Source: an uncultured Bacilli bacterium
GTDB taxonomy: Bacteria; Bacillota_I; Bacilli_A; RF39; UBA660
Direction: 5' to 3'
NCBI GenBank assembly: GCA_934096075.1
Contig: CAKOLN010000006.1
Location: 11,919 to 75,918 of the forward strand
Length of the DNA: 64,000 nucleotides
Shown: positions 60,187 through 64,000 of the stretch, one piece after another
Layout: each line of letters begins with the position of its first letter
How positions within the stretch are numbered: the stretch's first letter is position 1
The notes under the pieces: model-generated
The model's input: only the letters and a program-made list of their open reading frames with translations
Databases searched by the model: none
What the model was told of the DNA's origin: nothing
Made by a program: the position numbers and the translations under genes

Positions 60187-60249
60187 ATTATCACCATAAC
60201 AATCATACCATATGTAAGCATAAAAATAAATACTTTTAAAAACAAAAAA

Positions 60250-60297
60250 GAAAAATCTAACTCACGAATTAATTCACGAGAGTGCGATTTTTAGTTC
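60250..60297 (-). terminator. Terminator of the surface paralogue 4 / XRE unit
   Basis: AAAATC...GATTTT outer stem and ACTC/GAGT inner stem surround GAATTAATTC; T-rich sequence follows. It overlaps the last codons of the XRE gene. Confidence 0.6.
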
Positions 60298-60516
60298 TTC
60301 AAAAAATTTATTAACTGGTACTTCTAGTACCATACTTATTTTATACAAATTATATATACTTATACCTTGTATTATATTTTTACTTTCAAGAGAACCAATT
60401 AAAGGAGTAGCAACCTTAACTAAATTTGCTAATTCTTTTTGAGTCAATCCTTTTTCTTTTCTGTACTTTTTTATATTATTTCCTATTAATATTTTAAGTT
60501 CATTTTCTGTTATCAT
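60274..60516 (-). CDS. XRE-family transcriptional regulator (unit 1)
   Basis: An 80-residue single-domain HTH_3 protein: MITENELKILIGNNIKKYR, LTQKELANLVKVATPLIGSLE as helices 2-3, and NLYKISMVLEVPVNKFF. It lacks an oligomerisation or ligand domain. It begins seven bases after the end of surface paralogue 4 and should be co-transcribed with it. It is about 70% identical by eye to the XRE protein at 62560. It may control its own unit, with the palindrome in the leader cassette as a candidate site. Confidence 0.88.
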   Translation of the reverse strand: MITENELKILIGNNIKKYRKEKGLTQKELANLVKVATPLIGSLESKNIIQGISIYNLYKISMVLEVPVNKFFEELKIALS

Positions 60517-60523
60517 ATATCAC

Positions 60524-62347
60524 CTAATTTTCAGCACTAGAACATGCATCATCTATAGTTACTTCATATGGACTAGATGGTGTTCCATTACCTGATAAGT
60601 ATTTAACGCATGCCTTTAAGCTTAGTGCTGGACGTATAAAACCATTACTTCCCGCCATAGCACAGCCTAACACGCCAGAGCCTCCAGATGAAAATACATA
60701 AGTATAAGCATTATACCACTGGCATGGTGTCATTAAAGGATAAGCATTACCTCCAGATATTAAATTTCCATTACTATTTACAGTATACCATGCATATGGA
60801 CTTGATAAGGACTTATAATATAAGCCACCTGCAAAAGATACCTCGTCAGCTGTCATTAATGCTATTGGATAAGTTAATTTTCCATTTCCTCCACCAGTTG
60901 TACTTGCACTAAACTTATCTTCGACGGCTTGCGTAGTTTCAAATAATCCACCTGTAGTATTTCCCCCACACTTATACGTTGGAGTCTTATTCGTAGATAA
61001 TCTGGTATAGCCACCATAATTAAAAGCTGCATTGAATGCACTACTCGATGAATATGTTCCACTTCCTACACTTCTGTCATTACAATATATTGCTGTCTTG
61101 CTAATATATTTATCATAATTAGTAAGTAAATTATTTGAATACCAACTATCAATTGCTTTTTTGAAATCATTATGATATAAATTCATTCTATTGTTTACTA
61201 AACTATGTGGTGTTCCGTACATGTATCCTACATACCTAGGATCATTATTATCATCTGTACTATCACTATTAAATTTCGAAACTCCCATATACACAACTGT
61301 TGCATCAGGGCCCGGGCCAGCATACAATAGTCTTACACCTCCATCTTCATTTGTTCTTATGATTCTCCAGTATATATCATCTCCTATATGCCAAAGAGGA
61401 TTGTAAGAACTATCATCATAATTATATTTTCCAAACTTAACAAAGTTATTTGTGGTATTTCCTGAATAGTAGTAAACTGTACTTCCATCTTCTGTTTTAT
61501 TAGTTTGATATATTGTCCCTGTTGTATTTGCAACATTCATTGAAGAAAAACTGGTTCTTTCACTTATTGTTGGATTGTCTATTAGTATTTGTGCTGCCAA
61601 TGTTCCTGATTTGAATGGTCCATCTTCTTGTAATGTTACTTCACATGTTATATTTTTTCTTATGTTATTTATTGTTATGATATTATTTGTTAATGTTCCT
61701 CCTGGACAATTTATTTCTGCCTCTTCTAATGTATATCCTTCATTTGGTGTTATTGTGAATGTTGTACTTCCATTAAATGTTGTTGTTTTACTTACTGCAT
61801 CTGATGTTCCATTTGTTACATTCATTGTTACTTTAAATGAATCTGTATACATTTCAGCTATTCTTGTATATCCTGTTTTCTCTTCTACTTTTGTATTATA
61901 TTGATATCCTCCACTTATATTGAATTCTACTGTTATATCTGTTGTTGCTTCTATGAATACTTTTACTATTTTTGTTGTCGATGTATTATAGTTATCTATT
62001 GTATCACTTACTTTATCTATTGTTGTACTTCCATAATATACTTTTCCTTCTCCACTTGTTATTTTATAGTCTACTCCATAGTTACTTATTATACTATTTA
62101 AACTATTTATTTTTATTTCTACTGCAGTTACTTTTCCTGATGATAAACTAACTGTATTTCCACTTATTGTTTCTTCTCCTCCTAGACTACTTATTTCTAT
62201 TCCATACATTAAGTTTCCTATTCTCAAATCAGTTACTTTATATCCATTTGTTATTGTTTTAAATGATGCATAACTTAATGATAATACCATTATCAATAGA
62301 AATGTTATTGTATAGAACATACCTGTTTTTGTTTTTATAAATTTCAT
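60524..62347 (-). CDS. Secreted surface protein, SipW-type signal, InlB-like repeat and DUF6273-like domain (paralogue 4)
   Basis: A 607-residue family member. The signal ends VLSLSYASFKTI. A TasA-like region is followed by a divergent InlB B-repeat (FKVTMNVTNGTSDAVSK to NITCEVTLQEDGPF), a module not found in paralogues 1-3. The DUF6273-like half has TGTIYQTNKTEDGSTVYYY, YWRIIRTNEDGGVRLLYAG, GYMYGTPHSL, YCNDRSVGSG, LTYPIALMTADEVSFAGG and SLKACVKYLSGNGTPSSPYEV. The start is ATG 62347, behind AGAGG. It lies 26 nt beyond the terminator of cassette copy 2. Confidence 0.82.
   Translation of the reverse strand: MKFIKTKTGMFYTITFLLIMVLSLSYASFKTITNGYKVTDLRIGNLMYGIEISSLGGEETISGNTVSLSSGKVTAVEIKINSLNSIISNYGVDYKITSGEGKVYYGSTTIDKVSDTIDNYNTSTTKIVKVFIEATTDITVEFNISGGYQYNTKVEEKTGYTRIAEMYTDSFKVTMNVTNGTSDAVSKTTTFNGSTTFTITPNEGYTLEEAEINCPGGTLTNNIITINNIRKNITCEVTLQEDGPFKSGTLAAQILIDNPTISERTSFSSMNVANTTGTIYQTNKTEDGSTVYYYSGNTTNNFVKFGKYNYDDSSYNPLWHIGDDIYWRIIRTNEDGGVRLLYAGPGPDATVVYMGVSKFNSDSTDDNNDPRYVGYMYGTPHSLVNNRMNLYHNDFKKAIDSWYSNNLLTNYDKYISKTAIYCNDRSVGSGTYSSSSAFNAAFNYGGYTRLSTNKTPTYKCGGNTTGGLFETTQAVEDKFSASTTGGGNGKLTYPIALMTADEVSFAGGLYYKSLSSPYAWYTVNSNGNLISGGNAYPLMTPCQWYNAYTYVFSSGGSGVLGCAMAGSNGFIRPALSLKACVKYLSGNGTPSSPYEVTIDDACSSAEN
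61560..61802. repeat. Near-identical DNA segment shared by paralogues 4 and 5
   Basis: This segment and 63770-64000 differ at only about 17 of some 230 positions. Both encode the InlB-like repeat and the start of the DUF6273-like domain. It marks a recent tandem duplication of the surface gene/XRE unit with about 2.2 kb period. Confidence 0.85.
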
Positions 62348-62372
62348 ACCTTTACCTCTTTTCTTACACACG

Positions 62373-62401
62373 AAAAAATCCATAGACTTGTGCCTATGAA
62401 T
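62373..62401 (-). terminator. Leader-cassette terminator, copy 2
   Basis: Same stem, loop and T6 tail as at 50997-51025, 26 nt before the start of paralogue 4. Confidence 0.85.
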
Positions 62402-62431
62402 TTAATGTAAAACAAAAACTATGAGAGTTAG

Positions 62432-62500
62432 TTAGTAATAACCCCCCCCGAAATTCGTACCAAGTTTGGTACTTAATTCAAAGAGAATTAGTTCTTTCAT
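62432..62500 (-). CDS. Leader peptide with G8 run (copy 2)
   Basis: A 22-codon ORF behind AAAGGAG, the same as copy 1 except TTA (Leu) for TCA (Ser) at codon 9. C8 on the plus strand is at 62442-62449. The codon-9 change also completes an inverted repeat TAATTC/GAATTA. The start-codon pairing partner has one more A in this copy, which extends the stem. Preservation of frame, length and GGGYY end in both copies supports translation. Confidence 0.7.
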   Translation of the reverse strand: MKELILFELSTKLGTNFGGGYY

Positions 62501-62534
62501 AGTTTTCGTTTGCTCCTTTATCTTTTACAATTCA

Positions 62535-62563
62535 ATTTTATCAAATCATCCGTTGTTATTCAA
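62535..62563 (-). promoter_or_regulatory. Promoter of leader cassette copy 2
   Basis: On the minus strand, TTGAAT (62558-62563), 17 bp and TAAAAT (62535-62540). Confidence 0.8.
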
Positions 62564-62790
62564 GAGGTTTTGATGAAAAATTTATCAACAGTTACATCCA
62601 ATGCTTTACTTATTTTATATAGTGTATATACACTTATTCCTTGTATTATATTTTTACTTTCAAGTGATCCTAAAAGTGGAGTTGATACTCCAATTAGTTT
62701 AGATAATTCTTTTTGTGTCAATCTCTTTTGTTTTCTATATTTCTTTACATTATTTCCTATTATCATTTTAAGTTCATTTTCTGTTATCAT
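62560..62790 (-). CDS. XRE-family transcriptional regulator (unit 2)
   Basis: A 76-residue HTH_3 protein: MITENELKMIIGNNVKKYR, LTQKELSKLIGVSTPLLGSLE, and TLYKISKALDVTVDKFF. It starts seven bases after surface paralogue 5. The recognition helix (STPLLGSLE) is nearly the same as in unit 1 (ATPLIGSLE), so both could bind similar sites. The stop codon overlaps the promoter of cassette copy 2. Confidence 0.88.
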   Translation of the reverse strand: MITENELKMIIGNNVKKYRKQKRLTQKELSKLIGVSTPLLGSLESKNIIQGISVYTLYKISKALDVTVDKFFIKTS

Positions 62791-62797
62791 ATTTCAC

Positions 62798-64000
62798 CTA
62801 ATTTTCAGCATTAGCACATGCATCATCTATTGTTACTTCATATGGACTAGATGATGTACCATTGCCTGATGAATATTTAACACATGCTTTTAAACTTATA
62901 GCTGGACGAGCTGCATATTGATAATTCGTTGGTGCCTCACCAAAAGAACCCGGATAAGTGGATCCAACAACTGCAAATACTTGTGAGTCAGAATTATTCC
63001 AATTAGAAGAGGAAATCAACCACCACATTTGATAATTTGTTATAGATTTATTTATGCTATTTGTATAATACCAAATATAAGGACTTGTTAATTTCGAAGA
63101 ATATACACCACCCGCAAATGATATTTCATCTGCTGTCATTAGTGCAATTGGGTAAGTCAGTAGCCCATTTCCTCCATTTGTTGTACTTGCACTAAATTTA
63201 TCTTCTATTGCTTGTGCACTTTCAAATAATCCATTATTTATATTTGCACCACATTTATATGATGGAACTTTATTTGTTTTCAACCTTATATAACTACCAT
63301 TATAGAAAGAATTACTTGTTGAATAATTTCCACTTCCCACACTTCTGTCATTACAATATATTGCTGTTTTACTTACATATTTATCATAATTAGCTAATAA
63401 ATTGTTTTGATACCATTTGTCATTTTTTACTTTTATCGCACTATTATAAGTATTAATTCTATTTTTTATTAAAGAGTCACTTGTTCCATACATATAGCCT
63501 ACGTATATCGGCTCATTATGAAAAACATTATATTCTGATATTTCAATATAACCACTTGTTGTATTATGACTTGTCCCGGCATAAAGCATTCTTACACTTT
63601 TATCTTCATTTGTTCTTATTATTCTCCAATAGAATCCTCCAAATTTCACCCAGTTATTTGTTGTGTTTCCTGAATAGTAGTAAACTGTACTTTCATCTTC
63701 TGTTTTATTTGTTTGATATATTGTTCCTGTGGTATCTGCTGTATTTGTTATACTAAAATCTGTTCTTTCACTTATTGTTGGATTATCTTTTAGTATTTGT
63801 GCTGCTAGTGTGCCTGATTTGAATGGTCCATCCTCTTGTAGTGTTATTTTACATGTTATATTTTTTCTTATGTTATTTATTGTTATGATATTATTTGTTA
63901 ATGTTCCTCCTGGACAATTTACCTCTGCCTCTTCTAATGTATATCCATCATTTGGTGTTATTGTGAAAGTTGTATTTCCATTGAATGTTGTTGTTTTACT
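62798..64000 (-). CDS. Secreted surface protein, InlB-like repeat and DUF6273-like domain (paralogue 5, N-terminus beyond window)
   Basis: The frame is open from the stop at 62798 to the window edge (about 401 codons); the start is not in view. An internal GTG near 63649 is not the true start, because typical family sequence continues upstream: TGTIYQTNKTEDESTVYYY, PTISERTDFS, GPFKSGTLAAQILKDN, and the InlB-like repeat (TFTITPNDGYTLEEAEVNCP, ITINNIRKNITCKITLQEDG). It is the closest relative of paralogue 4, including the C-terminal SSPYEVTIDDAC. With the following XRE gene it forms a tandem copy of unit 1. Confidence 0.85.
   Translation of the reverse strand, partial: SKTTTFNGNTTFTITPNDGYTLEEAEVNCPGGTLTNNIITINNIRKNITCKITLQEDGPFKSGTLAAQILKDNPTISERTDFSITNTADTTGTIYQTNKTEDESTVYYYSGNTTNNWVKFGGFYWRIIRTNEDKSVRMLYAGTSHNTTSGYIEISEYNVFHNEPIYVGYMYGTSDSLIKNRINTYNSAIKVKNDKWYQNNLLANYDKYVSKTAIYCNDRSVGSGNYSTSNSFYNGSYIRLKTNKVPSYKCGANINNGLFESAQAIEDKFSASTTNGGNGLLTYPIALMTADEISFAGGVYSSKLTSPYIWYYTNSINKSITNYQMWWLISSSNWNNSDSQVFAVVGSTYPGSFGEAPTNYQYAARPAISLKACVKYSSGNGTSSSPYEVTIDDACANAEN

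Larger units (their letters stand above)
58520..60240 (-). mobile_element. IS200/IS605 family insertion sequence (tnpA + tnpB)
   Basis: The element carries a Y1 transposase gene followed on the same strand by a TnpB gene, with hairpin-rich ends on both sides. Both proteins keep their catalytic residues, so it may be active. It lies between polA and the surface-gene/XRE array. IS605 elements make no target duplication, so the ends cannot be fixed from sequence alone; the limits given are approximate. Confidence 0.85.
62371..62570 (-). repeat. Regulatory leader cassette, copy 2
   Basis: Second copy of the roughly 195-bp unit. The leader ORF, G8 run, start-codon inverted repeat and terminator are conserved. 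Differences cluster in the promoter spacer and upstream A/T-rich positions. Its -35 hexamer overlaps the end of the upstream XRE gene. Confidence 0.85.

Noticed and set aside
63640..63660. GTG start within paralogue 5
   Set aside because: Family-specific coding sequence continues upstream without stops to the window edge, so this is an internal codon.

Overview
The window is a low-GC chromosome segment of a gut-type Bacilli/Mollicutes-like bacterium, most plausibly an uncultured RF39/Erysipelotrichales-like lineage. The sequence shows very AT-rich DNA, the standard code (TGG for Trp, TGA used as a stop), strong GGAGG-type ribosome binding sites, sigma-A promoters with 17-bp spacers, and Bacillus-like operon order. 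The lineage name is inference; no rRNA is present. Nearly all genes lie on the minus strand, as expected within one replichore.

Layout. 1-3260: partial RhuM-like gene, Nudix hydrolase, signal peptidase I, L19 and a membrane protein. 3311-7960: hrcA-grpE-dnaK-dnaJ behind a promoter flanked by two CIRCE-type repeats. 8016-11352: a type-2 isoleucyl-tRNA synthetase with a T-box leader. 11360-12946: first member of a large surface-protein family. 13028-16210: hypothetical gene, trigger factor, membrane protein, greA. 16217-20784: the yrr operon (ireB, ruvX, yrzB-like, mltG, trmR and two U32 proteins), which joins wobble-uridine tRNA modification to cell-wall genes; a tRNA-Lys diverges from it. 21015-24160: envelope genes. 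24132-28608: a plus/minus mixed island with a CotY/CotZ-type coat protein, a KinB-like histidine kinase behind three phased Spo0A-like boxes, a small Tyr-rich protein and a YqfQ-like protein, pointing to present or recent sporulation. 28602-32021: trmK-sigA-dnaG. 32637-35297: tandem Cys-rich secreted paralogues. 35381-44925: queA, a surface paralogue, holA, hypotheticals, uvrC and fic. 45003-45151: a candidate small RNA. 45152-49285: the rimP-nusA-ylxR-infB-rbfA operon. 49300-51193: a surface paralogue with a leader cassette. 51196-53698: ruvB, a Bro-N protein and ruvA. 53759-58471: tmcAL, a cation efflux gene and polA. 58520-60240: an IS200/IS605 element (tnpA, tnpB). 60274-64000: tandem surface-gene/XRE units, the last cut by the window edge.

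The most unusual system is a roughly 195-bp regulatory cassette present almost identically at 50997-51193 and 62373-62570. Each copy has a sigma-A promoter, a ribosome binding site, a 22-codon ORF containing a G8 run and ending in Gly-Gly-Gly-Tyr-Tyr, an inverted repeat that folds over the ORF start, and an intrinsic terminator only about 26 nt before a surface-protein start codon. The surface gene can therefore be expressed from this promoter only by reading through the terminator. A one-base change in the G run, or a -1 frameshift on it, would extend leader translation exactly into the terminator stem. I propose a switchable attenuator controlling surface antigens, linked to small XRE regulators encoded just downstream of two of the surface genes.
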